From Temnothorax longispinosus (lineage: Eukaryota; Arthropoda; Insecta; Hymenoptera; Formicidae), in assembly GCF_030848805.1 (NCBI RefSeq), contig NC_092365.1, positions 5,332,001 to 5,396,000 on the forward strand: a stretch of DNA of 64,000 nucleotides. Reading direction: 5' to 3'. A program made the translations under genes and the position numbers. Positions 22,373-34,543 of the stretch are shown here, in pieces. The stretch's first letter is position 1. Each line of letters opens with the position of its first letter. The notes beneath the pieces were generated by a model. It did no database searches. It was given only the letters and a program-made list of their open reading frames with translations, and was not told where the DNA came from.

Positions 22373-24811
22373 CCCCCCCTTTCTCTCTCGCTCTGTCTCG
22401 TCGCACGCGATGTCCAATTAAAGCTCTCGAGCCGGTGACTCCAATTAAGACTCTATTAAATATACACCCGGCGCGTGTGTATCGTCGTCAAAGCGAAATT
22501 CAAATGGCGTTGGCAGTCCTCCTCCCTCCAATTCGCGCTCGTGTATTTGCCTCGAACAAACGACCCCGGTCGTAATAAAGTTGGCGCTAATTAACCGTGC
22601 GAGGTCCCTTATCGCGCATTATGGAACATACTTGCCGCACCGTGCGGCGTCTTTCCTGCCACGGTCGTTTTACGCGTTCTCCCTCGCCAATTTTATTTCG
22701 TGGTATCGTATTAAGCGACGGCGGTTCTCTCTTCCCCATCACCTAGGGTAGAAATCGTGCGAGTTTGATTTAGACCGTAAATTTATTCGAGGCGATTTTA
22801 GCAATTAGTCTCGGGTAGGAAACACAAAGATTTTTTTGTTAATTAACCGCGGCAGTGGGAACGATACAAAGATCGTATAGTTGGAAATTTAAATTAAGTT
22901 AATACAAAATAGCCTCAGGCGACGCTTGCGAATTTCGAAAGGGCCAAAGTAATGCGAGGCGGACATTTCAGATCTTTAAAGTAATTTTAGCTTAAGGCAA
23001 GTTTAATCATTTATGCAGATAAGGGACACTCGCGGAATTAATCGCGCATGCATTATCGGCAAGCATATTACGCCACCAAAGTCCCGGTCGCTCCGCAGTC
23101 CATGGTACGCATATATAATTTAATGTCATCCACTGATTGCTTCGGAATTCAGGTCACGAGTCACGACGCGATACCCGCCGCGTGCAATTTGCGCCCGGAG
23201 GCGCACGTATGCGCGTCGCCATCGCGATATTGCTCGAGATAATAACGGCGATTTATATCCCCGGAATAAGAGCCACTCACGAGTTAGTCGGGACTGCGCG
23301 ACCGAAGTCGCTTTTCAGCCACCGAATTTGAACCCGAGTATTCTACAAAATTTGGTTAAGTTTCTACGGAAAGGCTACTTGTGTCTCGCATTATTAACTT
23401 CTCTTTACGAATAAAAGCGAAACTATTAAGCGCTTATTAAGTTTAAATTTAATTAATATTCTCGCTGCGATCTTTATATCAAAGATTTTTATACTAAATT
23501 GTTCGAAATAACTTTTGTGAATTTCATAAAATATTTCAAATATTGAAATTTTAAGCCCAAAAATAATATTTGCACGCGTGTCGAACCTTCCGAATCGTCA
23601 GTTGATAACGTTTATTTTTTTTTCATCACTGTACTATACTTGCATATTTTAACGCATATTTGCAGTGAAATCACCATTCCATTAACAATTTATATTCGCG
23701 AAAAATGTCATTCCGCTGAAAATTTACACGACCGGACGCTGACAAAGCCATACATTACGCGTATTACATAAATCGCGTCGCACATAAATTATTTTACCGA
23801 AGTCAATGTCAAAGCTGATAATTTATCGGAGAGTGTTTCGGATTCCTCTCTCGAACGACAGCCTAGCAGATTTTCCGCGTAAAAGCGAATGAGTATAATT
23901 TTAATCGTCGACTCGCGACGAGCGAAATAATACCGCTCGTTACTTACTCGATTAAATTATTATCTTTACGCCGCAATTGGTTGGCCGCGGGACAGCGTGA
24001 TAGCGTTGTCTTTGCATTAAATTGCGCCCCGGTCGCCCCGGATGACCCGATAATTCATTTCCAGACGTATATTACGCGAAAGAGCAGGAACGAGTAACTT
24101 GCCCTGAACGCAAAAAGAGAAACTTAATTATGACTTCGGCCCCGCGGCGCCATTGTACGGCGCGCGATACGACGCGACGAGAAGGGCGTTACACTAAAAA
24201 AACCGATATAATTTAACGTGCGCGCCGCTCGAAACTTGTTTCGTTAATGCGGAATACTTTATCCGCGGTAATTCTGGGAAAGGGAGTCCATCCCGCCGTT
24301 AACAGGAGCGGAAAAATTATCGGGGTGTATTGCACGACAGCCGCGGATTAGTAAAAAAAAAAACGGCTGAGTGAACGGACGATCGGAGTAAACGCGATGT
24401 TTTGGCGTCCGCAGTCGAAAGAAAATAAAAGAAAATAAAATGAGCTGAATCATAGAGCTAAATAGAGACGTAGAGAAACGTCAATCCGCCCTCACGTGTA
24501 GAAGCGAAATACTCGCCGAATTTAACATGGCGTTCCCAGAATTACATCCTTTATTTCTACTCGCGCGCAAAGTCCGCGCCCGTTGTGTTGTTTGCGAAAA
24601 TAATTGTCGCCGTTTATGGAGTTTGCTCGCGCGTATACTTTCGCCCTTTCAGCGTCGCACACGAGCGTTGTATTTTCGAGCGTTTCCGCCTCTCGCTGTT
24701 TGCATTGAATTATGCCGGCTTTACGACGACGTCGTCGTCGCACGCGCGTGTGTAATACGCGAAGGCAAATACAAGAAGAAAAGGCAGAAGCACGTAAGCT
24801 CGCGAGAGTCC

Positions 24812-24813
<2 letters not shown>

Positions 24814-24875
<62 letters not shown>
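24814..24875. repeat. CT dinucleotide microsatellite
   Basis: About 31 uninterrupted CT units, the longest in the window. Confidence 0.93.
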
Positions 24876-24876
<1 letters not shown>

Positions 24877-26963
24877 CTGCCTCTCTTTCCCGCCGCCAAA
24901 TTCTCCGCCGCGATCTCGCCAATGCGCTTAAATGAGCGACAGGCGCATGGCAGCGTACGCCAGATGTAACGTTGATATTTCCCCTTAATTCCGAACAAAT
25001 AGTCTCGCACCACCAGAAACTCTTTCCCACGCAGTACGGTATACATTTATAATTGAACGTTTAATCAAACTTTTTTGAAAAAGATTAAAAACGCCGAATA
25101 ATATATGAAAAGCGGGAATTTCAACGGCGGACAATAATGAAATTCGAGATTCCCTCACGATTTAATGAGAGAAATTTATTGCGACGTGGACGGCAGGATG
25201 TCGCGCAGGATTCCTTATAACCGCGCCGTTGGAGACTACCGCTCGGTATGCCAACGTGGAGAGATCTACCAGAGATATCGGGGTGCATGGCTTGACGATG
25301 GCTCGATAAGGGTACGGTGCTGTGACGGCGCGCCGCTGCATTGTTTCTTGCCGACGTTGCTGCACACAACGCAGCGCTGCATCGGCGACTCAGTGGATTG
25401 CACTTAGCTTCTCCGCCGTGTTTCTTGCGCCATCCCCCTTCGCCAATAAGGCGACTTCCTCCGCTGGGTACGCTCTTCTTTCTCTCACCCCCGGTCGCTT
25501 TATCCCTTTCGCTTCGCCTCGCCGACCCTGCCGCCATTGACCGAAGCCGCGGAGGTCCAATAAAAGCCCATCTCCCTAAGTTATTCCGCGGATTTTCGCG
25601 AGTTCGAGGGTAACTCGGGTGGGGGGGGGGACGGAGGACGCGGGAGAGCAAAGCGAGGGTAAATTTTCAAATGCGTTTCCACAGAGAGAAACGTGGGGCG
25701 CGAGGGGAGAAGAAAGTGGAGCGAGAGAAGAAGCAGGAGGCGAGCGATGCAAAGACGGCGCTCACGATTCATCGCGTTTCGAGAGCAACATCGGCAAAAT
25801 TTAATATCGAGCAACGAAAGTTTAATTAGTCGGAAGTTAAGAAATCGCGACTCGGCGGAATTCGCGCCGACAGACGGACAGACAAGCAGACAGACGGACG
25901 CCGAAACGAAACGATACCCCGTCCATGCCGTGTTTATAAAACGCGGCAATGCCGCGATGACGAGTTGTAAAAAGGGAAGGTAGAAGCGTTTAAGAAACGT
26001 CCTTATACTGTAGAACGTAATGAAGATTTCTCTCAATGGCGCTTAACTCGGTTGGATTATATGCGGACTTAAGGGGAAAAATTTAATTAAAACTTCAGAA
26101 AGATGTTTTTCAGGCATTTGAATGCGAAACAAGTTTGCGAAAAAAATGTTGCGCGCAACATTGCCTATAACTTTCATCGCTACAAGATATGCCACGATTA
26201 TGTTTTTAAGCTACAGTGTTTTAAATTAACTAAATTTCACACTAAATTTTGTTAAAGATTTCGATCAAGTTAAGTCTAATTAAATTAGATATATAATCAT
26301 TCATTCGTGTACTTGGTTAGATATTATTTAATCCAATTAGGCTTATCATATAAGAATGAGTTCAAAATTTGCTGCATACGTTAAAACATATATGTTACAT
26401 GATACTCAAATAATCAAAAGAATACATTGCAGAAATACACAAACAAAAATTTACAGTTTAGTAACAATGAGTTTAAAGCTAGAATTACCGATGTTCTAGT
26501 TTGTACTGCAATTGTAATACTAATTGCCGAGTGCTCTCAACCGAAATTAATTGGATGTTTGATTTTTGTCAAAGCGACAATTTTTCTAGAATTCATCGTA
26601 AAATTGTAAACGTTAAAATAATATTGCAGCTATATAACCGTATCGGGCTCCGATGAACAAAATAGCATTATAAATTTACTACGCATATATATATAAAATT
26701 CATCGATACATCTCTTATTTGTGTCATGACACCATTTTTATATGTACTATTTTTGATTGCCTAGAATTGCGAGATAACTAACACGTTGAAATATAATGTA
26801 CAGATATTTAAATTAAAGTATTTTTAACGAAATTGTATACACATACATACACATATTTTTTTTTCTTTTTTTTTTAAGAGAAGAGAGACAAGAATTATAT
26901 TTTCTTCTACTTTCTCTACTTTTAGTTGCATATTATTTAACATGTTACATATATGTATGTATA

Positions 26964-27327
26964 CCTTAGAAGTAAAAAATCGTATCTCCAGTTTTCGTCA
27001 AAATGGAGTTAATACATTATAACAGGAGCTTAAATTGTATATAATGAGAAAGCGTCTTATGTCTATTATTACTAATTCCTAAGATACGGTGTTAAAAAAA
27101 ATGTATCAAAAATTTTTATAATGTCTAATTTTTAAACCAGGTACAACGTGTTATTGGCAGTTGTACTATTAAACGTGTCAGTTAAATTACTTTACTAAAA
27201 ACTTAATAAATCAAGTTGCTACTGTTATTTAATATCTAAAAAAAATATATTGTTTCCCTATTTAAAACTTTAAACCTTGATTTTTCTGAATTTATAATAA
27301 TGGAGATATGATTCTTTACCTCTAAGG
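26964..27327. mobile_element. TA-flanked MITE with CCTTAGA ends
   Basis: The left end CCTTAGAAGTAAAAAATCGT and the right end, inverted, CCTTAGAGGTAAAGAATCAT pair over about 28 bp, continuing into ATCTCC. TA flanks both ends (26962-26963 and 27328-27329). At 364 bp, AT-rich and with no coding frame, it fits a Tc1/mariner-like non-autonomous element. Confidence 0.85.
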
Positions 27328-30300
27328 TACAGATACTTGTTTTTTTTTTACGTTATTGCAAAACTTAACAAATTCTGTTTTTCTCTCAAATCAAGCTTGG
27401 ACTCCGGACATTGTTCATCACGCGGGACTTATGCCGCAGAAGCTCGTCGTCTGTTCACGACGCGCTTACTTGGCTCGCGAAATTTTTCCGAATATTCCGC
27501 ATGGAGCCGGGTCGTAAATAAAAGGGAATCGCGCAAGTTTCGCGTACCCGGCGGCGGCGGCGGACTGTTCGGGACCGCAATGTGAATTGCACACGGGATT
27601 TTAGCTGGTGTCTCCCCAACCCGGAGTCAGAGAAAAGCGTCGATTCGGCGTCGCGGTGCGCAGCGTACCAAGTTCTCCCTCGTTTTCTCTCTCGCCTCCC
27701 ATCTCCTTCTGTCTCTATCGATGCAAAAAGACGCCCTCGAGAAAACGAGATCACCTCGCCGTACGAAGGCGGCGAAGATGCTAAACTCACCGGGAACTAT
27801 TCGGCCGTCGAACTAATTTAACGCTCGGTTTAACAGGGACCGAGCCCGACCTGTCCTCGACTTGTTCCACTGCGATGCGAATCGTGGCCATAAAGGAGCC
27901 GTCGACTATCTCGATATGACTCTCGCTCTATCTCGTCGACGAACTTTCGGCGGAGATCGACATTATCGTCGATAGTTAAATACCTTCCGGTACGTTTTAG
28001 TTACGAGATCGCACGCCTCGTCTGCTTAATGAGAATTCACCGTAAATTTAACTTAGTGTTCTTCGTAAGTCTGGCAATTCTCGCGATGCGTTTCGGAAAA
28101 AAGTTTGGTACGGTTTTTCGGTTTGGAAGCTTTTTGGTCTGAGAGCCGGACTGAAGGCCGAACCGAGAGCGCGTTGGAGAAATTCCAGCGATCTTAATTA
28201 ATGTACGCCCGGGTGCCAAATGGTATCTTTTTTCCAGAGCGAGATTTTCGTGAGTCGCGTTAAATTAGATGTTACACATTCTTCTCGGTTGGCCATGTGT
28301 TAAATTATCTTGTTAACTGAAAATTAACGTAAAACCGACGGTAAAAGCTTGCTTTTATTGTATAATGTATCGAGGTGAATCAGTAAAGAGAAGGAATTAA
28401 ACCTCTTATCCTTCGTAACTTCCTAAAAGCTATGAAATGGATTTTATAATAAATTTTTAAGTTTTCTCAGTTTAATAATCTCGCGAAGATCTTTCAACGA
28501 CACAACAAAAGTAAATATTTTCGCGTGTTGGAACACTTTGGCGAAAGAGCCACGCGACGAGAGCTGCTAAGCGTTGTAAAGTATCGGATGTTGGCGAATA
28601 CTGGATATTAAATTCCATCCATCCGTTTAGCAAACAATCGTCTCGCAAACATTCTCGAATGTCCTCGCGGACTAATTTTTCCTTCGCGACAGAAACGCCG
28701 ACTCTTAGAAGCAAGGTAAGCTTAAAAATTGCAGAGGGATATCGATATCACGTTCGCATGATCGACGGGACGATATTAAGCGACGTCTTCTTTCATTTCG
28801 CCTGGCCTTAAAAATTTCAGTTTCTAAATGGTCCGCGATTCGCACAGCTGCATCCAGCTTTTTTTTTAATGGACGTCACCGCCTCTCTCGCCTAAAAGGC
28901 TGCGCTTCTCTAAAATGCGGCGGCGAAGTGTTATAACTCTGACGTGTCTCTGGCACGAAGAGCAACGAAGGAAAGCGCGGGAAGCGGCGAGAGGTCGCGA
29001 AAAATACGGGGGCGGATAATGGCGGTGTAGGCGGCGATAGCAAAAAGAGGCGGAAGGACGCTGAACCGCGAAAACACTAACACTGACTCGACAAAGCGGC
29101 GCTAAGGCTCTTTCGTCTCGGCTACGTCGATTTGCCACCAATTTCTCACCGGCAGCTTTTACGTGCCCGCAGAAAACGTATTTTCTACGAAAGATATAAA
29201 ATAGTATTATTTTTCTTGAACATTCAGTCTGTATTAACAATATATATACTCGTACATCTATCGTTAGCTTATCAATTTCGCTTCTCTTAATCAACAATAC
29301 GTTCAACTTCTTATTTTATAAAATCGCAACGAGATGATTGGAGCGTCCTTAAGTATGCTTAGTGAAAGAGGATTCTAGTGCAGACGACACTTTGTGCGTC
29401 TTCTCGGAATTTTCTATAACAACTCGCGTCAGCGATACCCCTCAACTTCACGAACGCACAAAGCGTTAATTTAACAGCGAGCGATGTCGATAGGAAGCGA
29501 ACAATATGCTCGTCCGACGCTGCCTTCGCCATCTTATCGGCTTCAGCGCGTGCGGCCGAAATAGACAAGACGGTGCACTCTCATCATTAGCCTTCCATTG
29601 TTCCGTAGTTCTCCATCCGCGTTCGACCCATTTTATGCCTTATCAGTCAGCATCTCTATTGCGCGCTGCGCCGGGTGAAGTACGCCGCGCCGGCGAAACT
29701 GCCGAGTTCTCACGGCAAGATCGTCCGTACCGCTGATCGAAATTACCGCGAGTTTCCCGCGACGAGATCGTCAGACACCCTTTGTGCCGCTACGGTTTGA
29801 ATAAACGCAATACACCGCAATGACTTCGGCTGAATAAGCAAAATAAGCGAAAACAAGTCACTCATGTCGTAAATTAATCAGAGCATTGCTCAAGCAAAAC
29901 CTTTAAACCTTGAACGTATTATATTTAATTTCAAAGTATAAATGGTGACTCAAAAGTCTGAATAAACTTTTTAATTTGAGAGAATTTATAAAGGTGAATT
30001 AAATGCTGAAAAGTTGTGATGTTGAAAAGATATGGTTCCCACTAAATTTCCGGATAAAATGAGACTCTCGCATTAAAAACAATTTTTTTTTCCTTAAAAG
30101 GAATATTTAATCAATTTAGACAAATTAGGCGATTTTCTCGAATCTGTTCGTACGTGACATCGCAGGTGCGGCCTGCCCGTTGTCCCTTCAAATACCGAGC
30201 ATATTTCCGACGACGTCGGTGCACTTGGCTCAACGGGTCGGCAGAAATATCGTCGGCGAACATTTCGGCCATTAGCATTTCGGACACTCATGATTTATTC

Positions 30301-31114
30301 ATGAAGAAAGCGCCACGTGTGAACCGGCGACTACCGGAGGCCGAAGGAGGAGGCCAAACCACCGGAGGTCGGCGGCGGCGTGCGGGAAATGTGCAACAAT
30401 GCATCACGATTTCGCTGTGTGCGGAAGGGGCAAAGCGTGAGAGAGCCGTGTATAAACGTGTTTAGTTAAGTAGATGCGTAAAACGTGGGATATATCCCGC
30501 GAGCCGGGCATGGACCCGAGAAATGCTACGGATGAACGGCCGCTCACGTACAGGGTGGATCACAATTATGCCGCCAGAACGTTTCGCCCCCGAACACGTG
30601 AAACGTAACGGGCATAAGGGATTAGCGAGATGTAAGAGATCGCTCGGGGAATGTTTATGCATGGGCCGTGAGTGCGCGAAAGACGCGCATTTGCATTCTT
30701 TTAGGATTCTCGAGGGAAAAGTATTTGAAATATATTGAGCTTTATATGAAAAAAAAGATACTATAAAATATTAAATTTTGTGCATAAAAGATCTACTACT
30801 TATAATATATATATATATAATGTTATTTAAAAATTAATAAAGTTAAGCTGTATTGCTGTTCGAAAATAAGAAAGATAAGGTCAATACTGCAACTTCGTTT
30901 AATCGGCAATGCTTATTGGAATATTTTTGAAATTGCTAATACCATTAGACTGTGTTAATTACTGCTTCATAAATTAATGCTTCATTATTATTCAGACAGC
31001 TTTCTACGTGCTTATCGTTAGCTCCGAATTTTCCTTTCCTCAACTTTCCCGGATTCCCGGACTTTCACTCGAAGAGATACGGGCTGACGGACTTATATAC
31101 GGACGAGGACTTAC

Positions 31115-31264
31115 CGGTAACCACGAGCCTGGCGTACGAGGAACTTTCCACGGTGTCACCGGTGACGTGATGCACCGTGCGGCACCGGTAGGTCGAGTGA
31201 GCATCGGCGGGTGTCACCGAGAAGATGAGCAGTTCTCCGGTGGGCAGCATGTGGTGCTTCTCGC
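31115..31264 (-). CDS. Dscam-like: Dscam-family cell adhesion molecule, exon encoding the C-terminal half of Ig domain 2
   Basis: This 150-bp exon completes Ig2. It begins with GC, which joins the preceding exon's G to make glycine, and reads EKHHMLPTGELLIFSV, the strand leading to the second Ig cysteine in TYRCRTVHH. It ends YARLVVT followed by a split codon. The acceptor is GGCTTGCAG (CAG at 31267-31265) and the donor is ACCG|GTAAGT (GT at 31114-31113), a near-consensus site. It is symmetric phase 1. It lies 12.3 kb from the first half of the same domain, so neither exon can make a complete Ig fold alone. It corresponds to constant exon 5 of Dscam1. A plus-strand open frame over the same bases is a shadow. 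Confidence 0.94.
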
Positions 31265-32297
31265 CTGCAAGCCGAAACAGCAACAATGTCAGCAATATCG
31301 CTCGGGAGAACGCGGAACGTTTTGCAGCGCTCGCCTATAATTTCGGCAATGTATATTTGAAGCAAAAAATTTATCTTCGTGAAAATTTAAACGAAAATAG
31401 CAATCAGCAGTAAACGGGAACGAGATAATTATAGTTCACTCAATTTTATAAAAAAAACATCAAATTAGATAAATAAGAAAAAATTATCGCACAATTGATT
31501 TTACTATAAATTAAAGCTCTACATTTTGTATAAATTAATTAAATTGATATATTGTATTAGATTAATTCTATATATAGAGTATTATGTATATATATAACGT
31601 TAAAGAGGCGGGTCTTTGCAAATTCGGAGGGAAAATTATTTTCAAATTCATCCCGACCTGCTTTCCCTTAAAAGCGCGACGTGAACTCCACGAAACGCTC
31701 AGTGTGACGCATTTTTCATCGACTCGACTTTCTCATTCTCTCTGCCGCCATTCACGCCTGCCGTCTCCGTTGGGCTTCCATTAATATGGAAATTTCTTTA
31801 ATGGAAAAGCGCACGAGCGAATCTCGCGCGCGGAAGCGGCCGGCTATAAAAATTGCGTCGCGAGAAACAATAGTATACCTAGCTCCAGAGAAAATGATTC
31901 GCGACTAGACTCCTCTGGTAATAAAGGGGCCGCCTCCGCGTTTAAGCGATCCCGTGTGTGTGAAACGAACGATCAGCAGCAGAACCACGCTCGACGCGCT
32001 GCTGGAACGCAAAAAAAAGACAAAGTATATCGGCGCGAGTGAGAATCGATACTCGTAAAAATTCGAGCGTAACCGCTGGATGGCGAGAGCGTGCCCGCTA
32101 GCGCACTCGGTGGCTTAAAACGGTGGATGCCTTGCTAAAAAAAAAAAGATTAACGCCTCTCGAGTGAATTCCGCTGACGATCGTTGTTGCACGCGCTCGT
32201 GCCTCCCATCGTATCCCCGAGGATAAAGCTTCAAAAAAAAATTATTTAAAGAGATTTTAAATAGGGGCACTCTGATCTCCCTCCCTCTTTCTCTCTA

Positions 32298-32962
32298 CAC
32301 TGTTAAATATAAAAGATAAAATTTAAATCCAATACCATGAGTTAAATGACATTTTGTTATTTTTAACTACCACGTCAATTAATTTGATTCCATTGATTTA
32401 GATAAGTTAATATTGTTTTAGTTAAATTACAATAGGGTAACTCGGGGGAATATGCCATAAGTACTTAAGAAAAATATGATTTTTTTTCTATTTCTCTTTC
32501 TTTTTGAGGTATCTTTGCATACTGGTCCCCCATGTGGGGGTAATATGCCACATATACAAATATGTATAGTAATTTAACTTTAGAAGGGCATTCTTGTGTC
32601 TAAAAACATGTAAAAAAATATTATTATTACAATTTCAATAAAACACTAAGAAAATTCTAAAAAGCACGTTGTCATACTTGTCATACTGTACTTACCCCAT
32701 AAAAACTATAATACTGACAGGAAGTAAGTAAAACTTGGGCAAAACGTCAGATATAATATTTTTAACAATTTTACAGTATTTACCACAACGCTCTTAGCCG
32801 TAGCTTTGTTAAAAATATGATTATGTTAAACATAACGAGTGGCATATTCCCCACACTGGCATATTCCCTCCAGTTACCTTATATTGAGTAGGAGCAGGGC
32901 GACTTATGAGAATAGTTAAAAATGACTCAAATTGAGTAAAATTTTATACTATCTTAACAGTG
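32298..32962. mobile_element. TA-flanked CACTG-type MITE interrupted by a second MITE
   Basis: The ends are CACTGTTAAATAT on the left and the inverted CACTGTTAAGATAG on the right, with TA on both sides (32296-32297 and 32963-32964). The interior matches the element at 13504-13728 over long stretches, for example GAGTTAAATGACATTTTGTT. It is longer than that copy because a 445-bp element has inserted at 32435-32879. The TA duplication suggests the Tc1/mariner superfamily; no transposase is present. Confidence 0.85.
32435..32879. mobile_element. Nested TA-flanked MITE with GGTAACT ends
   Basis: The left end reads GGGTAACTCGGGGGAATATG and the right end, inverted, AGGTAACTGGAGGGAATATG. Terminal inverted repeats run about 23 bp with few mismatches. 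TA flanks both ends (32433-32434 and 32880-32881). The motif GGAATATGCCA recurs inside the right end. It sits inside the older element at 32298-32962. No coding capacity was seen. Confidence 0.88.
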
Positions 32963-33774
32963 TATTAAGTGTATAATTAACAACGTTGCCATTTCCTATT
33001 GAAATCATGAAGAAACTTGCTCACGAATTTAAATTTATTAATAATTTTGTCGCAAATATGATAAGTTGTCATGCTATTAACACAGATTGTAAGAAGCAGA
33101 TTAATCTCTTATATTACTGTATTAATGAACATGTCAATAATAAATTGATAATTAACGCGTCGCGTACACAAAATAAATGCACGCGAAATAAAAATATATT
33201 ATATGTCCTTCTCCCTCTTTCTCTCTTTTAATGCAGCTGTCCGTTATATTTAATAAATAAATGGCACACGTGTTTGCACATGGCAAAATATAAACACAGT
33301 TAATAGCTTGTTCAAATCAATAGTCGAAAAACGCGTGTAAAAGCGCCCAACAAACACACATGTGTTTATTCTGCATTCATAAAATAGAGCTATTACGTAT
33401 CATCCTCATTGCAGCCGCAAAATTCACATATAAAAAAGAATATTAAAAATACAGAATAATCATTTTCTATTTTAATAGACGTTAATTAACCGCATTCCGT
33501 TCAAAGTGTTCAATTTCCGAGATAAAATTTGTATTTTAAAACGCGTTGCTCTCTCAGAAGAATGCTGAACAAAATTTTCACCCCAGAAAATTCTAAATAC
33601 GAAAAACACGTTTGTTATCGAACTTTACAAAAGCGTCGATTATAGCACAATACAAATGCAATAACGATCGACTCCCGTAATTACACATGCGCTATATTAA
33701 TCGCAATTTATATCGCAAAATTTCATTAATTGCTCGCGATAGGAAGAGAGATAGATGAGACAGAGAGGAGCGAG

Positions 33775-33823
33775 GGAGGAAGGGAGAGAGGGAGGGAGGG
33801 AGGGAGGGAGGGAGGGAGGGAGG

Positions 33824-33879
<56 letters not shown>
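33775..33879. repeat. GGGA tetranucleotide tract followed by a GA tract
   Basis: GGGA-type repeats (33775-33826) run directly into a pure GA dinucleotide tract (about 33827-33879). The first part has repeated G3 runs separated by single A bases, a strong G-quadruplex pattern on the plus strand. Confidence 0.92.
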
Positions 33880-33882
<3 letters not shown>

Positions 33883-34400
33883 CATAATGAATTAATTTCC
33901 TGTCAGATGGTTAAACAGTCGATAGAACACATCGGAGTTGGATTCAGGTGCACCGACATTGAATACTCGACATAGAATGAACGTTAATCAAACCCCCCGT
34001 AGGAATTTAATGGGCTTACACCGTGGAAGGCCGATTCTCCGAAAGCTCTTCGGGCGCGAAGAGTTTTTCAGTTATCTTTCTCGAAATGACGATCGTATAC
34101 TAACGGGCCACTTCACTTCCTCGTTCTATCGATTCCGCACATTTGATATCACGCATTATAGGGATTAATCAAAGCGGGTAACATGGAGAGTACTTCGTTA
34201 TTGGAAAATTTTAATTTCCTCGATAAACAATGCACGGAATGTAGAGGTTATCGATGTACATTTTTTGCTTGTATACTTTTTTGCGATAAATCAAATTTTT
34301 ATGTTACACTGTTCTTCAGTAGTCTTTCATTTGCGCTCGTAAATAAAGTTATTTTGGAGATATGGGTAATTTATCGTCTTCATTAAAATCCACGGAGATT

Positions 34401-34543
34401 ACATTGGGTGTATTCGCAGGGCTGCGTGCAGAAACATCACCCGAGCGCTAAAAATCCTACAGCGTATGTTACGTGCACACTATATTTCAGCGCTTGGGTG
34501 ATGTTTCTGCACGCAGCCTTGCGTAAACGAATGCACCCATTGT
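34401..34543. mobile_element. 143-bp foldback element
   Basis: The left arm (ACATTGGGTGTATTCG, then GGCTGCGTGCAGAAACATCA and CCCGAGCGCT) is repeated inverted at the right (ACAATGGGTGCATTCG and the same core). The arms are about 55 bp and leave only a 30-40 bp loop. Superfamily is unknown and no target duplication is evident. Confidence 0.82.

Larger units (their letters stand above)
18071..31114 (-). other. Intron between Ig2b and Ig3 exons
   Basis: This 13.0-kb intron is the largest fully contained one. It holds a compound foldback element near its 3' end (18171-18669), CT microsatellites at 20624-20665 and 24814-24875, opposed GA and CT tracts at 22249-22370, a CGT-rich low-complexity block near 20770-20910, a TA-flanked MITE at 26964-27327, and GC-rich stretches at about 25160-25960 and 27400-28000. 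Many open frames occur in the GC-rich parts but none resembles a known domain. Confidence 0.8.

Noticed and set aside
25121..26036. Open frames of 151-176 codons on the minus strand
   Set aside because: GC-rich compositional frames with no Ig or other recognisable domain and no plausible splice context.
30548..30566. ACAGGGTGGATCAC word resembling the end of the 12.3-kb-region element
   Set aside because: No inverted partner was found within a few hundred bases, so an element could not be delimited.
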